A stretch of 64,000 nt of DNA from Sva-07 sp963707515 (GCA_963707515.1 CAVPQI010000001.1:1054001-1118000), one strand, 5' to 3'; numbered from the stretch's first letter, positions 35,318 to 45,779 are shown. Program-made: numbers and translations. Notes: generated from the letters alone by a model not told the origin.

Positions 35318-36136
35318 ATGAAGCGAATCCTCGTCGCGGCGGTCGCCGCCGCGGCCGCCCTGATCACCATCCCTGCAGGAGCGACACAGGCCCAAGACGC
35401 CACGCAGATCAGCCTGCTCCACGGCATCCCCGGCGCGACGGTCGACGTCGTCGTCGCCGGTGAGGTCGTCGTCCCCGGCTTCGAGCCCGGCGACATCCAG
35501 GATCTGACGCCCTTCGCGGGCCAGACCCTGACCGACGTCGAGGTGCGGGCTGCGGGAACCACCGATGTCGTCATCGGCCCGATCGCGTCGCTGGAGGTGC
35601 CCGCCTCCGGCAACTGGACGGTGGTCGCCCACCTCGGTGCGGACGGCACACCGACACTCACGCCGTTCGAGAACGACACGAGCGCCGCCGGGAGCGGCGA
35701 GGGTCGCCTGACGGTTCGCCACACCGCCGCGGCACCGGCCGTCGACATCGTCCTCGGCGATGCCCGTCCGGTCAGCAACCTGTCCAACCCGAACGAGCAG
35801 GCGTTGGTCCTGCCCGCTGGGGAGATCGCCGGCGCCAAGATCGCCCCGACCGGTGGCGAGCCGATCGCCGACGTGCCGACGGTCGACCTCGCGGCCGGCA
35901 GCGGCCTGATCGTGTACGCCGTTGGTTCGTTGGAGGACGAGACCTTCACCTTCTACACCCAGGAGGTCACCCTCGCCGGTGCGACGCCGGGAGCGGCCCC
36001 CGCCCCGACGGCGGTCAACACCGGCGGTGAGCCCGCCGACGGTGGCGTCTCGCCGGTCCTGCTGGCCGCGGTGCTCGGCATGCTGGCCCTGTCGGGCGGT
36101 GCGCTGGTGCTGCGTCGCCGGACCGTGGTGGACTGA
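35318..36136 (+). CDS. DUF4397 surface protein with C-terminal cell-wall-sorting-like end
   Basis: 272 aa. Signal peptide MKRILVAAVAAAAALITIPAG cleaved near ATQAQ; two DUF4397 segments (ISLLHGIPGATVDVVVAGE; RLTVRHTAAAPAVDIVLG). The end looks like a sortase substrate: NTGGEPADGG, a hydrophobic stretch LLAAVLGMLALSGGALVL and RRR tail; no canonical LPxTG is present. A class F-type sortase follows after 5 nt, so it is the probable substrate. ATG 35318 has GAAAGGA 8 nt upstream. Confidence 0.85.
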   Translation: MKRILVAAVAAAAALITIPAGATQAQDATQISLLHGIPGATVDVVVAGEVVVPGFEPGDIQDLTPFAGQTLTDVEVRAAGTTDVVIGPIASLEVPASGNWTVVAHLGADGTPTLTPFENDTSAAGSGEGRLTVRHTAAAPAVDIVLGDARPVSNLSNPNEQALVLPAGEIAGAKIAPTGGEPIADVPTVDLAAGSGLIVYAVGSLEDETFTFYTQEVTLAGATPGAAPAPTAVNTGGEPADGGVSPVLLAAVLGMLALSGGALVLRRRTVVD

Positions 36137-36141
36137 ACGTC

Positions 36142-36945
36142 ATGCGCGTGAGCGACGACACCGGGGCCGACCGTCGTCGGACGTGCCTCGGTGTCGTCGC
36201 CGCGCTCGGCGCTGTCGGAGCACTCATCGTCGGGATCATCGCCTTCACCGGCCAGCAGCCCGGTGCGGTGACCAATCCCGACGTCGCCGTCGCCGCGGCG
36301 CCGTCGACCGTCGCCCCCCGCATGACGCCGCCGGCGGATGCCATCGCATCGGCGGAGTTGCCTGCGCCGTCCGACGACGCGATCCCGGACCCACCGACAG
36401 ACGGCGGTACCGCAGGAAGCGCGAACGCCAGTGGGGCCGCAACCGGCCTCGCCGCCCGACTGCCGGCACGGACGTCGGCGATCCCGGCACCGATCGTGCC
36501 CCGGCCGACACCGGTCGCGCTGCAGATCAGCTCGATCGACGTCAGCGGATTCCCCATCCGGCCGGTCGGGCTCGAACCCGACGGGCAGCTCGAGATCCCG
36601 GGCGCCGACGAGATCGGCTGGTACCGACTCGGTTCGTCGCCGGGGCAGGGCGGGACCACCGTGCTCGCCGCCCACGTGTCGTGGAAGGGTGACAGCGGCC
36701 CCTTCGCCCGACTCGGCTCGGTCGAGCCCGGCGACCAGATCGAGGTCACCACCGACGATGGCGGACGCCGGGTCTACGCCGTCGTCGAGCGGGCACGCTA
36801 CGGCAAGCTGGCACTGCCCGGCGATCGGCTCTGGCGGACTGCGGGTGACGAGACGCTGGCGTTGATCACCTGCGGCGGCGAGTTCGACCCGTCGGTCCGC
36901 CGTTACCGCGAGAACATCGTCGTCTACGCGGTCCCCGTCGCGTGA
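36142..36945 (+). CDS. Sortase, class F-like
   Basis: 267 aa. N-terminal transmembrane helix (LGVVAALGAVGALIVGIIAF), a long Ala/Pro linker, then a sortase barrel: IPGADEIGWYRLG, His in VLAAHVSW, Cys in LALITCGGEFD, Arg in RRYRENIVVYA. Class F enzymes attach proteins to the actinobacterial wall. Five nt after the DUF4397 gene; probably dedicated to it. Confidence 0.9.
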   Translation: MRVSDDTGADRRRTCLGVVAALGAVGALIVGIIAFTGQQPGAVTNPDVAVAAAPSTVAPRMTPPADAIASAELPAPSDDAIPDPPTDGGTAGSANASGAATGLAARLPARTSAIPAPIVPRPTPVALQISSIDVSGFPIRPVGLEPDGQLEIPGADEIGWYRLGSSPGQGGTTVLAAHVSWKGDSGPFARLGSVEPGDQIEVTTDDGGRRVYAVVERARYGKLALPGDRLWRTAGDETLALITCGGEFDPSVRRYRENIVVYAVPVA

Positions 36946-36990
36946 GCCGGGGCACCGCCCGGTGTCGGCCCGCTCGCCAGTGGCGACCGC

Positions 36991-37884
36991 TCACCGCTTG
37001 GTGAGCAACCACGCCTGCTCGGCGGGGAACCGACGGGCCCACTCGGCGGTGACGAAGAACGCCGTGCCGGCCGCATCAGCTGGCGCCTGGACCTCGACGT
37101 ACTGGTCGACATGGAAACCGACCTCGCGGAACAGCGCCATCCAACCCGACACGGGCAGGTTGAACTCGATGCCGCCGGGGTCGACGGCGACACCGGTCCA
37201 GTCGAGGCGACCGAGCTCGAAGTAGTTTCGTTCGAGGGTGTACCCCGTCGTGCTGCCGTCGGCCGGTGTGCAGATCATCGCCAGCGGATGGTTGCCGTAG
37301 AAGGCGAGGCGACCACCCGGTCGGAGGAGCCGGTGCGCCTCGGGGATCCACACGTGCGGATCGCACCAGATGGCGGCGCCGTACTCGCTGATCGCCAGGT
37401 CGAAGCTGGCGTCGGGTCGGTCGACCCGCTCGGCGTTGCCGTGGATCCACTCGATGTCGTCCACGCCGTGCTCGGCGGCGAGCCGGCGGGCCGTGGCGAG
37501 CTGCCGTTCGGAGTTGTCGATGGCGACGACGCGAGCGCCGCGGCGCCGCATCCACGACGAGACGTAGCCCGTGCCGCAGCCCAGCTCGATGGCATCGAGT
37601 CCGGTCAGATCATCGGGCAGCAACGGTGCCACGTCGTTGCCGACGCCCCAGATCCCCCACGTCGGCCGGTCCTGGTTCCAGGCTCGCTCTCCCGTCGCCA
37701 CCCACTCGGCGGCCATCGCATCCCAATGGCGGCGGTTCTCGGCGACGTGCGCGGGAACGGAGCTGGCGGAGTGAGCGGATGAGCGATGGTCGGCGGTCAC
37801 CGCGTCACGGTAGGCGGGCAGGGACCGTGCCGGGAACAGCGTCGGCCCGGAAAACGACACGACGCCCGGCGACTGTTCGGTCAC
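36991..37884 (-). CDS. Class I SAM-dependent methyltransferase
   Basis: 297 aa. Motif I IELGCGTGYVSSWM, VVAIDNSERQL (motif II acidic residue), FDLAISEYGAAIWC and HRLLRPGGRLAF. Small-molecule methyltransferase of the Methyltransf_11/25 type; substrate unknown. The first ~30 residues look non-conserved, so an internal start such as the codons before HVAENRRHWDAMAAEW is possible. Confidence 0.85.
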   Translation of the reverse strand: MTEQSPGVVSFSGPTLFPARSLPAYRDAVTADHRSSAHSASSVPAHVAENRRHWDAMAAEWVATGERAWNQDRPTWGIWGVGNDVAPLLPDDLTGLDAIELGCGTGYVSSWMRRRGARVVAIDNSERQLATARRLAAEHGVDDIEWIHGNAERVDRPDASFDLAISEYGAAIWCDPHVWIPEAHRLLRPGGRLAFYGNHPLAMICTPADGSTTGYTLERNYFELGRLDWTGVAVDPGGIEFNLPVSGWMALFREVGFHVDQYVEVQAPADAAGTAFFVTAEWARRFPAEQAWLLTKR

Positions 37885-37897
37885 CGGGCGATCGGGG

Positions 37898-37970
37898 TGG
37901 AGCTAAAGGGAATCGAACCCTTGACCTCGTCATTGCGAACGACGCGCTCTACCAACTGAGCTATAGCCCC
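37898..37970 (-). tRNA. tRNA-Ala(CGC)
   Basis: 73 nt without an encoded CCA. Acceptor GGGGCTA pairs with TAGCTCC and includes the alanine identity pair G3-U70. T-arm GGGTTCGATTCCC, anticodon loop TTCGCAA with anticodon CGC for GCG codons, frequent in this GC-rich sequence. A possible -10 box (TACACT) lies at 37983-37988 on the minus strand. Confidence 0.96.
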
Positions 37971-38028
37971 GAGGCTTCGAGGAGTGTATCGGGCCCGTCC
38001 TGCGTCGCGCCCGCCGGCGCAGCGGGTG

Positions 38029-38721
38029 TCAGGAGCCGTCGAACCAGCCGTCGCGCCAGCCTGCGGTCGCGCGTTGGCGGAGCTGGGCGAGGAGATAGAC
38101 GTAACCGCACAGCGCCAGGAACGACAGGACGAACACGTAGAGCAGCACGGTCGACGACGTGGTGGCGGCGAGGAACAACGTGCAGACCGTGCTGATCACG
38201 AGCAGGAAGAGCACGTTGGTCCGGCGGCGGCGGACGTCGGCACGCGGGTCGCGACCGCGAGTCGGCGCCGCGGGACGTTGCGGCGCAGCAGCGCGTTGCG
38301 GCGCGGCGCCGCGGTGCCCTGCGGCCGGGCGGTCCATGTGGGTCTGACGATGCGGACGCTCGTGCCCACCCGACGGGTCGCCGTGGACCCGATAGCCGGT
38401 CGAGCGCGCCTCGGGGGCACGCGATCCCTGGCGGGCCCGGGTGGTGGCCGGGGCGCCGCCGTGCACCGCCGCCTGACGATGCATGGTGTGCGCCGGCCGG
38501 CCGGCGGCGGCGGGCCGCTGCAGCGGGGACTGCACGAGTGGGCGTCCGAAGCCGCGCATCGTGCCACGCGCCGGCGTGGCCGTGCTCTGCAGCGTGCTCA
38601 GCTGGCGACGGAAGTCCGTGACCGAGGAGTTGGGCCGGTTCTCGACTCGTGATCGGAGCATCGGGGGGATGAGGACCGCGGCCCAGGCCGCGGCGACAAC
38701 GAGAAGGACGAGTTGTGCCAT
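38029..38721 (-). CDS. sepX: SepX/GlpR-like divisome membrane protein
   Basis: 230 aa. N-terminal helix LVLLVVAAAWAAVLIPPMLRS followed by NSSVTDFRRQLSTLQ, a long basic Pro/Arg/His-rich cytoplasmic linker, and two C-terminal helices (VLFLLVISTVCTLFLAA; VLLYVFVLSFLALCGYVYLL). This layout is that of Streptomyces SepX and corynebacterial GlpR, the membrane receptor for Glp, a gephyrin-like FtsZ-binding protein. The nearby moaC and moeA/glp genes fit the conserved glp-moaC-rimJ-sepX neighbourhood. Confidence 0.75.
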   Translation of the reverse strand: MAQLVLLVVAAAWAAVLIPPMLRSRVENRPNSSVTDFRRQLSTLQSTATPARGTMRGFGRPLVQSPLQRPAAAGRPAHTMHRQAAVHGGAPATTRARQGSRAPEARSTGYRVHGDPSGGHERPHRQTHMDRPAAGHRGAAPQRAAAPQRPAAPTRGRDPRADVRRRRTNVLFLLVISTVCTLFLAATTSSTVLLYVFVLSFLALCGYVYLLAQLRQRATAGWRDGWFDGS

Positions 38722-38946
38722 GAGGTGATGAAGAAGTGAAGAGAAGAGTTCGCTCGGTGGTGAACGTGGAGGGTCGTGCTGGTGTCGTGCTGGTGTCGTG
38801 GAGGTATGTGGTGGGTGTCGTGGAGATGACGAGTGAGCTGAGATGTCAGCGTCGGTGACGTTTGGTCATCCCGTGTGACGATTGTACGACGATTGTAACG
38901 ATCGGTGCAATCACCCACGAGACGTCGGTCACGCCGGGCGCTCGCG

Positions 38947-39438
38947 TCACGTGGTCGAGCCGTCGCCGCGACGGTAGATGCCCGAGCGTCCGCCGGTCTT
39001 CTCCCACAGCGCCAGCTCGCCGATGACCATGCCCCGATCGGCCGACTTGCACATGTCGTAGACCGTCAGTGCGGCGGTGCTGCAGGCGTGCAACGCCTCC
39101 ATCTCGACACCGGTGCGGTCGACGGTGTCGACATGAGCCTCGATGGCGACGAAGTCGTCACCGATCTCGAAGTTGATCGACACCGCACCGACCAGCAGCG
39201 GGTGGCAGAGCGGGATCATGTCGGCCGTGCGCTTGGCGGCTTGGATGCCGGCGACGCGGGCGACCGAGAGGACATCACCCTTCTTCACCTCCCGGTTGGC
39301 GATCGCGGCGGTGGTCTCAGGCTTCATGAAGACCTTGCACCGGGCGACGGCGCGGCGATGGGTCGGCTCCTTCGGCGTGACGTCGACCATGCGTGCATGG
39401 CCGAGGGGGTCGAGATGGGTGAACGACAGATCACTCAC
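38947..39438 (-). CDS. moaC: Cyclic pyranopterin monophosphate synthase MoaC
   Basis: 163 aa, GTG start at 39438. Second step of molybdopterin synthesis. Conserved segments ARMVDVTPKEPTHR, ADMIPLCHPLLV, GVEMEALHACSTAALTVYDMCK and the catalytic Asp after it. Works with MoaA encoded at 40361-41386. The 225-nt gap between moaC and sepX is AT-richer than average with repeated GGTGTCGTG; no gene seen there. Confidence 0.95.
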   Translation of the reverse strand: MSDLSFTHLDPLGHARMVDVTPKEPTHRRAVARCKVFMKPETTAAIANREVKKGDVLSVARVAGIQAAKRTADMIPLCHPLLVGAVSINFEIGDDFVAIEAHVDTVDRTGVEMEALHACSTAALTVYDMCKSADRGMVIGELALWEKTGGRSGIYRRGDGSTT

Positions 39439-39544
39439 GACCGGCCACGTTAGTCCGGTCCCGGTCGACCACCGTCGTGCCGCGCCGACGGGTGACCTCC
39501 GCCGTGCGGCCTCGGCCGGTGCTGCGGACCGATACGTTCAGACC

Positions 39545-40339
39545 ATGGACGCCCCTGCTGTGCTGCCCTACGAGCCGATCTCCCACGTGCGCACCGACGG
39601 TGTGCGGTTGCTCGAGGTGGCCGCGGACGTCGGACTCGATCGCCCCGTTCCCGCCTGTCCCGGATGGGATCTCGGCGACCTCGTCTGGCATGTCGGCGGC
39701 GTCTGGAACCGGTTCGCGACGATCGTCGACGAGGGGCTGGCGACGAAGGACGAGGTGGTTGCCCTCGCCCGACCGAGCCGTCCCGCCGACGAACTCGTGC
39801 TCGACTGGGTCACCGCGGCGCACACTGCGCTCGTGTCGGCGCTCACCCGCGCCGAGCCGGACCAGGTGGTCTGGACGTGGGCCGGGACCCAGTCGGTCCA
39901 CTGGGTGCTGCGGCGGATGGTGCAAGAGACCGCCGTCCACCGCTGGGACGCCGAGCAGGCCGCCGACATCCCCTACGAGGTGCCCGCGGCGGTCGCCGCG
40001 GACGGCATCGACGAGTTCTTGATGTGGTTCGCCGGACGCGACCGCGCGGCGGGCGCCGCCGACGTCGGCGGCTCCGTCCACCTGCACTGCACCGATCTCG
40101 ACAACGGCCTTGCCGAGGGCACCGACGACCGCACGACAGCGGTCGGCGAATGGCTGATCACGGCGATGACCGCCGACGGGGCGGAGTTCACCCGCCAGCA
40201 CGCCAAGGGCGATGCCGCGGTGCGCGGCCCCGCACACAACCTGCTGATGTGGTGCTGGCGACGCGATGGCGGGCCGGTCGACGTGGTCGGCGACGCCGCC
40301 GTCGCCGAGCGGTTCCAGGCGTTCTCGTCGCTCGAGTGA
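39545..40339 (+). CDS. Mycothiol-dependent maleylpyruvate isomerase-family protein
   Basis: 264 aa DinB/MDMPI fold. N-terminal PVPACPGWDLGDLVWHVGGVW carries the first metal His, ETAVHRWDAEQA the second motif; the C-terminal MDMPI_C domain starts near VHLHCTDLD. The family includes mycothiol-dependent isomerases and S-transferases; the substrate is unknown. Inserted on the opposite strand between moaC and moaA. Confidence 0.88.
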   Translation: MDAPAVLPYEPISHVRTDGVRLLEVAADVGLDRPVPACPGWDLGDLVWHVGGVWNRFATIVDEGLATKDEVVALARPSRPADELVLDWVTAAHTALVSALTRAEPDQVVWTWAGTQSVHWVLRRMVQETAVHRWDAEQAADIPYEVPAAVAADGIDEFLMWFAGRDRAAGAADVGGSVHLHCTDLDNGLAEGTDDRTTAVGEWLITAMTADGAEFTRQHAKGDAAVRGPAHNLLMWCWRRDGGPVDVVGDAAVAERFQAFSSLE

Positions 40340-40360
40340 ACTCGCCGAGCGTGCGCCCGG

Positions 40361-41386
<1,026 letters not shown>

Positions 41387-41483
41387 GCATCCAGCCTAGA
41401 AGCTCGATGGGGAGTTCGACGGGCGAACGCCGCGTGCGATCCACCGCCGGTCGGGCGCCGCCCGCGCTTCGGTCGGGCGTCGA

Positions 41484-42692
41484 TCAGGCGTCGCCGCGCA
41501 GCAGCAGCACGGCGACGTCGCCACCCTCGGGCACACCCTCACCGTCGGGCACCACGGCCATCGCGTCCGCCAGCGCGGTCGCGGCGAGCTGATGGCTCCC
41601 CTGGGCGGCGACCGGGCGGACGTGATAGCGGCCGTCGTCACCGAAGTCGCCGTTGACCCGCACGAAATGCGTCTTGCCGTCGGGCTGGCGGCCGAGGGCG
41701 ACATCGGCGACGGCGACGAGACCGGTGCGCATCAGGTGCCGGTGGCCGAGCATCTGCCGCAGGGCAGGACGGGCGAAGAGCTCGAAGCTGACCAGCGAGC
41801 TGACCGGGTTGCCCGGGAGCCCGAACACCGGCACACCATCGAGCAGCCCGAAGGCGAACGGCTTCGCCGGGCGGATCGCCACCTGCATCCAGGTCATGTC
41901 GGCGATGCGCGCCAGGACGGCCTTGACCACGTCGTAGTCGCCCATCGAGACGCCGCCGCTGGACACGATCGCATCGCACTCGTCCGCGGCGTCGCGCAGC
42001 ACGCGCTCCAGCTCGTCCTCGTCGTCGCGGACGATGCCGAGGTCGACGACCTGGCAGCCGGCATCGGCGAGGAGGTTGGCGAGCATCGTCTTGTTGCTCT
42101 CGCGGATCTGCCCGGGTGCCAGCGGCGATCCGTCGTCGACGAGCTCGTCGCCGGTCGACAGCACGGCGACGCGCGGCCGCGGATGCACCATCACCTCGCC
42201 GACGTTGACGCTGGCGAGCACACCCTCGACCGTCGGTGAGACGACGGTCCCCGGCTCGAACAGGATGTCGCCGACGCGCACGTCGTCGCCCGCCCGACGG
42301 ATCGAGGCGCCGGGCGCGACCGACACCGACAGGCTGACCCGGTCGTCGCCGACGCGCCTGCTGTCCTCGACCATCACGATCGCATCGGCGCCGGCCGGTA
42401 TCGGTGCACCGGTCATGATGCGGATCGCCTCACCGGCGCCGATCGCCTGCGACGTCGCCGCGCCCGCGGCGAGCTCGCCGACCACCACCAGTTCGACGGG
42501 TGGGTCGGCGACGTCGGCGGCGCGGACGGCGTAGCCGTCGACCGCGGTGTTGTCGAACGGGGGCACGACCTCGGCGGCGACCACGCGCTCGGCGAGCACC
42601 AATCCGCCAGCCGCCCGGCGGGTGACGCGGACCGGTGTCGCCGGCGGGCACGCCGCGAGGACCAGCGCCTGGGCGTCTTCCAGCGGAGTCAT
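41484..42692 (-). CDS. MoeA/gephyrin-like molybdotransferase, candidate Glp
   Basis: 402 aa. MoeA domain order: N-terminal domain with PPFDNTAVDGYAVR, GEAIRIMTGAPIPAGADAIVMVED, central MPT-binding domain VAVLSTGDELVDDG, SSGGVSMGDYDVVK, PAKPFAFG and LPGNPVSSLVSFELF, then domain IV. Either inserts molybdate into adenylylated molybdopterin, or acts as Glp, the gephyrin-like FtsZ partner of GlpR/SepX; the sequence cannot separate the two. Being the only moeA in the window and near sepX favours at least the orthologous gene. Confidence 0.92.
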   Translation of the reverse strand: MTPLEDAQALVLAACPPATPVRVTRRAAGGLVLAERVVAAEVVPPFDNTAVDGYAVRAADVADPPVELVVVGELAAGAATSQAIGAGEAIRIMTGAPIPAGADAIVMVEDSRRVGDDRVSLSVSVAPGASIRRAGDDVRVGDILFEPGTVVSPTVEGVLASVNVGEVMVHPRPRVAVLSTGDELVDDGSPLAPGQIRESNKTMLANLLADAGCQVVDLGIVRDDEDELERVLRDAADECDAIVSSGGVSMGDYDVVKAVLARIADMTWMQVAIRPAKPFAFGLLDGVPVFGLPGNPVSSLVSFELFARPALRQMLGHRHLMRTGLVAVADVALGRQPDGKTHFVRVNGDFGDDGRYHVRPVAAQGSHQLAATALADAMAVVPDGEGVPEGGDVAVLLLRGDA

Positions 42693-42779
42693 GCGGGGCA
42701 CGGTACCGGACCGATCCACCACCGACCGCCGCTGCGAGACGCCGACGGCGCGTCGGGGTGCGGTCGTAGCCTGGAAGCG

Positions 42780-43355
42780 ATGACGACCGCGCTCACCGCC
42801 TTTCCCGCGGACGGCTACATCGCTCGTTGGCGCACGTGGGACCACGATCATTTCGAGACCCTGACGTTGCGCTGGGAGAACGAGGGCTGGACCGCCACCG
42901 GCGACGTCGGCCGTGAGGCGATCACCTACGTGATCCGGCTGTCGGCGACATGGAGCGTGCGCCAAGTGCTGCTCTTCCGCGACCTCGACGAGCCCGATCT
43001 GTGGCTCGGCACCGACGGCCACACCCGCTGGGGCGAGGTCAACGGCGCCCACCGACCCGAGCTCGACGGGGTCACCGACATCGAGTTGCCGTGCACGCCC
43101 TTCGCCCACACCGTGCCGATCCGTCGCCTGCAGCTCGACGTCGGCGACGCCGCCGAGGTGCTCGCGGCGACGATCGACGTCGAGACGCTCGGCATCGTGC
43201 CGATCCGCCGGCGCTACGAGCGGATCGGCCACAACCGCTACACGCTGCACGCCCTCCCCCGCGATGGCGACGAGACGTGGGACGTGCCGACCACGTTCGA
43301 CATCGACGAGTACGGCCTCGTCCACGACCTCGCCGACGCCTACCGTCGCACCTGA
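42780..43355 (+). CDS. Putative glycolipid-binding family protein (DUF1089)
   Basis: 191 aa. Recognised from YIARWRTWDHDHFETLTLRWENEGWTATG, VRQVLLFRDL, WLGTDGHTRWGEVNG, DIELPCTPFAHTVPIRR and YERIGHNRYTLHAL. DUF1089 proteins have a two-layer beta fold suggested to bind glycolipids; no signal peptide here, so cytoplasmic. Divergent from moeA, convergent with the ElyC gene. Confidence 0.85.
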   Translation: MTTALTAFPADGYIARWRTWDHDHFETLTLRWENEGWTATGDVGREAITYVIRLSATWSVRQVLLFRDLDEPDLWLGTDGHTRWGEVNGAHRPELDGVTDIELPCTPFAHTVPIRRLQLDVGDAAEVLAATIDVETLGIVPIRRRYERIGHNRYTLHALPRDGDETWDVPTTFDIDEYGLVHDLADAYRRT

Positions 43356-43384
43356 CCCCATCCGACCGCCATCCGACGGCCCCG

Positions 43385-43513
43385 CCCGCCCGCCCGGCCC
43401 CGTCCCCAACGCGCACGCCGCCCGCCCGGCCCCGTCCCCAACGCGCACGCCGCCCGCCCGGCCCCGTCCCCAACGCGCGCGCCGCCCGCCCGGCCCCGTC
43501 CCCAACGCGCACG
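43385..43513. repeat. Four 32-bp tandem units, dispersed family
   Basis: Core GCCCGGCCCCGTCCCCAACG repeats with period 32 (GG of the core at 43396, 43428, 43460, 43492). It fills the gap between the convergent DUF1089 and ElyC genes. Two further units of the same period lie at 2166-2236. No spacers, so not CRISPR. Confidence 0.9.
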
Positions 43514-43528
43514 TGGCAGGCCCGGTTG

Positions 43529-44356
43529 TCAATCGGTGAGGCGTTCGAGGCGGTCGAAGCCGATGATCCGACCGATCGCCACACCGGCGGCTTCTTCGAC
43601 CTCCCGGCGCAACTGCCCGGCGCCGGTGACGACCGAGTCACCGGTCGGCGAGACGAACGCCTCGAAGCCGAGCTCGGCGGCGATCATCCGGCTGCGCAGC
43701 GCGTGATACGGGTCGGTGACGATGAGCACGGAACGGATCTCGTCGCCGTACTGGGCGCGCAGGTCGGCGAACGACTCGTAGGTCGAGCCACCCTCGACGT
43801 CGCTGACGATCACCTCGGCGGGGATCCCGTGGTCGACGAGGTAGTTCGTCGCCGCCTGCGCCTCGGTGTAGCGGTCGCCCGGTTGCTTGCCGCCGGTGGC
43901 CACGATCCGCTGCGCCAGCCCCTCCGGCCACAGCTCGACCACGTGATCGAGGCGGGCGGCGAGCTGCGGTGACGGGCGACCGTCGTACTGGGCGGCACCG
44001 AGCACGACGATGGCGTCGACGGGCCGTGCCTGGTCGGAGCGACCCGTCGACCACACCTGCCACAGCGTGACGAGGGCGTAGATCGCGCACAGGGCGACGA
44101 CGGCGATCAGGGCGCGCACCACGTAGCGACCGACGAACCGCGGCGGCCTGGGGATCGGCTTCACCGGGGTCGGGTCGCGCTGCAACCCGGCGTTCGCCGT
44201 CGGCTCGATCCCCGGCCGGCGGCCGGTCGCCACCGGGATCTCACCGGTGCGGGCGTAGCGCTCACCGACCGGCTCGTGCTCACCGAGGGCCGCGAGCAGT
44301 TCCCGATCGCTCTGCCATTCCTCGTCGGAACGCTCGGGACGCTGGCGATCGGCCAC
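43529..44356 (-). CDS. ElyC/SanA/YdcF-family (DUF218) membrane protein
   Basis: 275 aa. About 75 cytoplasmic residues, a helix YVVRALIAVVALCAIYALVTLW, then the DUF218 domain: DAIVVLGAAQYDGRPSPQLAARLDH, IVATGGKQPGDRYTEAQAATNYLVDHGI and VLIVTDPYHALRSRMIAAELG. Homologues affect envelope/undecaprenyl carrier metabolism. Lies 13 nt downstream of gltX, probably one transcript. Confidence 0.88.
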   Translation of the reverse strand: MADRQRPERSDEEWQSDRELLAALGEHEPVGERYARTGEIPVATGRRPGIEPTANAGLQRDPTPVKPIPRPPRFVGRYVVRALIAVVALCAIYALVTLWQVWSTGRSDQARPVDAIVVLGAAQYDGRPSPQLAARLDHVVELWPEGLAQRIVATGGKQPGDRYTEAQAATNYLVDHGIPAEVIVSDVEGGSTYESFADLRAQYGDEIRSVLIVTDPYHALRSRMIAAELGFEAFVSPTGDSVVTGAGQLRREVEEAAGVAIGRIIGFDRLERLTD

Positions 44357-44369
44357 CGGTTCGCCCGAT

Positions 44370-45779
44370 TCAGTCGGTCCCCGCCCGCAGGCGTTCTCGC
44401 GCCAGGTCGAGCCGGCGCATCGTCTGTGCCCGGCCGAGGACCTCCATCGACTCGAACAGCGGCGGCCCGACCGAGCGCCCGGTGACGGCGACGCGCACCG
44501 GGGCCTGGGCCTTGCCGACCTTCAGCTCATAGCGCGTGGCCAGCTCCTCGAACCCCGCCTTCAGCGCCTCGGCGGTCCAGTCGAGCTCGCCGTACGCGCC
44601 GATGACGTCGTCGAGCAACGGCACCGCCCACGCCGGCCCGAACGCCTTGTCCCACGACGCCCCGTCGATCGGCAGGTCGTCGTCGGCGACGAACAAGAAG
44701 TCGACCTTGCCGGGCACCTCGCGCAACGTCGTCAGCCGTTCCTGGATGTGCGGGGCGATGGCGGCGAACCGGTCGCGGTCCCACTCGGCCGGGATCTCCT
44801 CGGCGGCGCGCTGGACGAACTCGCCGAGCGGCATCCGGCGGATGTACTCGCCGTTGAACGCGGCCAGCTTCTTGAGGTCGAAGAACGCCGGCGAGTGGGT
44901 GACGTCCTCGAGACGGAACGCCGCCTCGATCTCGGGCCACGAGGCGATCTCGCTGCCGTCGTCGCTGGGCGGCGTCCACCCGAGCGTCATCAAGTAGTTG
45001 ACCATCGCCTCGGCGAGGTACCCCTCGTCGCGGAACTGTTCGAGCGCCACCTTGTCGCGGCGCTTCGACAGCTTCTTGCGCTGCTCGTTGACGAGCACCG
45101 GCACGTGCGCCCAGTGCGGCGGCTCGTGGCCGAGCGCCTGCCACAGCATCTGCTGCTTCGGCGTGTTCGGCAGGTGCTCCTCGGCGCGCACGACGTGGGT
45201 GATGCCCATCTCGATGTCGTCGACGACGTTGGCGAGGAGGAACATCGGCGTGCCGTTGCCACGCAGCAGCACGAAGTCCTCGATCGTCGCGTTGTCGAAG
45301 GTGACCGGGCCGCGCACGAGGTCGTCGACGACGGTGGTGCCGTCGGGGACGCGGAACCGCAGGACCCGGCCGGGTCCGGGCCCGAGGCCGCGATCGCGGG
45401 AGTAGCCGTCGTAACCGGAGGCGCCGGTCGCCTTGGCCCGCTCCTGGATCTGTTCGCCCGTCAGGTCGCAGTAGTACGCCGCGCCCAGGGCGTGGAGCTG
45501 CTCGGCGGCGGCGACGTGGGCGGCGGCGAACGCACTCTGGAAGTGCGGCCCGTCGAAGTGCTCGTCGTCGGCGCTGATGCCGATCCACGCCAGCGCATCG
45601 ATGATCCCCTGGGTCCACTCCGGTCGGTTGCGGGCCTCGTCGGTGTCCTCGATGCGGAGCACGAACGTGCCACCGAGTCGACGGGCGAGCGCCCAGTTGT
45701 AGAGGGCGGTGCGGGCACCGCCGACGTGGAACGAGCCCGTCGGTGACGGGGCGAAACGGAAGCGCGGGGGTCCGGACAT
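44370..45779 (-). CDS. gltX: Glutamate-tRNA ligase
   Basis: 469 aa class I synthetase. HIGH-type motif HVGGART (after RFAPSPTGSF), KMSKS-type KLSKRRD, LRIEDTDEARNRPEW and the anticodon-binding C-terminal half are intact. Length normal for a discriminating or non-discriminating GluRS; whether it also charges tRNA-Gln is not evident. No frame break despite its length. Confidence 0.96.
   Translation of the reverse strand: MSGPPRFRFAPSPTGSFHVGGARTALYNWALARRLGGTFVLRIEDTDEARNRPEWTQGIIDALAWIGISADDEHFDGPHFQSAFAAAHVAAAEQLHALGAAYYCDLTGEQIQERAKATGASGYDGYSRDRGLGPGPGRVLRFRVPDGTTVVDDLVRGPVTFDNATIEDFVLLRGNGTPMFLLANVVDDIEMGITHVVRAEEHLPNTPKQQMLWQALGHEPPHWAHVPVLVNEQRKKLSKRRDKVALEQFRDEGYLAEAMVNYLMTLGWTPPSDDGSEIASWPEIEAAFRLEDVTHSPAFFDLKKLAAFNGEYIRRMPLGEFVQRAAEEIPAEWDRDRFAAIAPHIQERLTTLREVPGKVDFLFVADDDLPIDGASWDKAFGPAWAVPLLDDVIGAYGELDWTAEALKAGFEELATRYELKVGKAQAPVRVAVTGRSVGPPLFESMEVLGRAQTMRRLDLARERLRAGTD

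Noticed and set aside
37898..37970. tRNA-Ala as an integration site of a mobile element
   Set aside because: No integrase, no duplicated tRNA 3' end and no change of gene style on either side.
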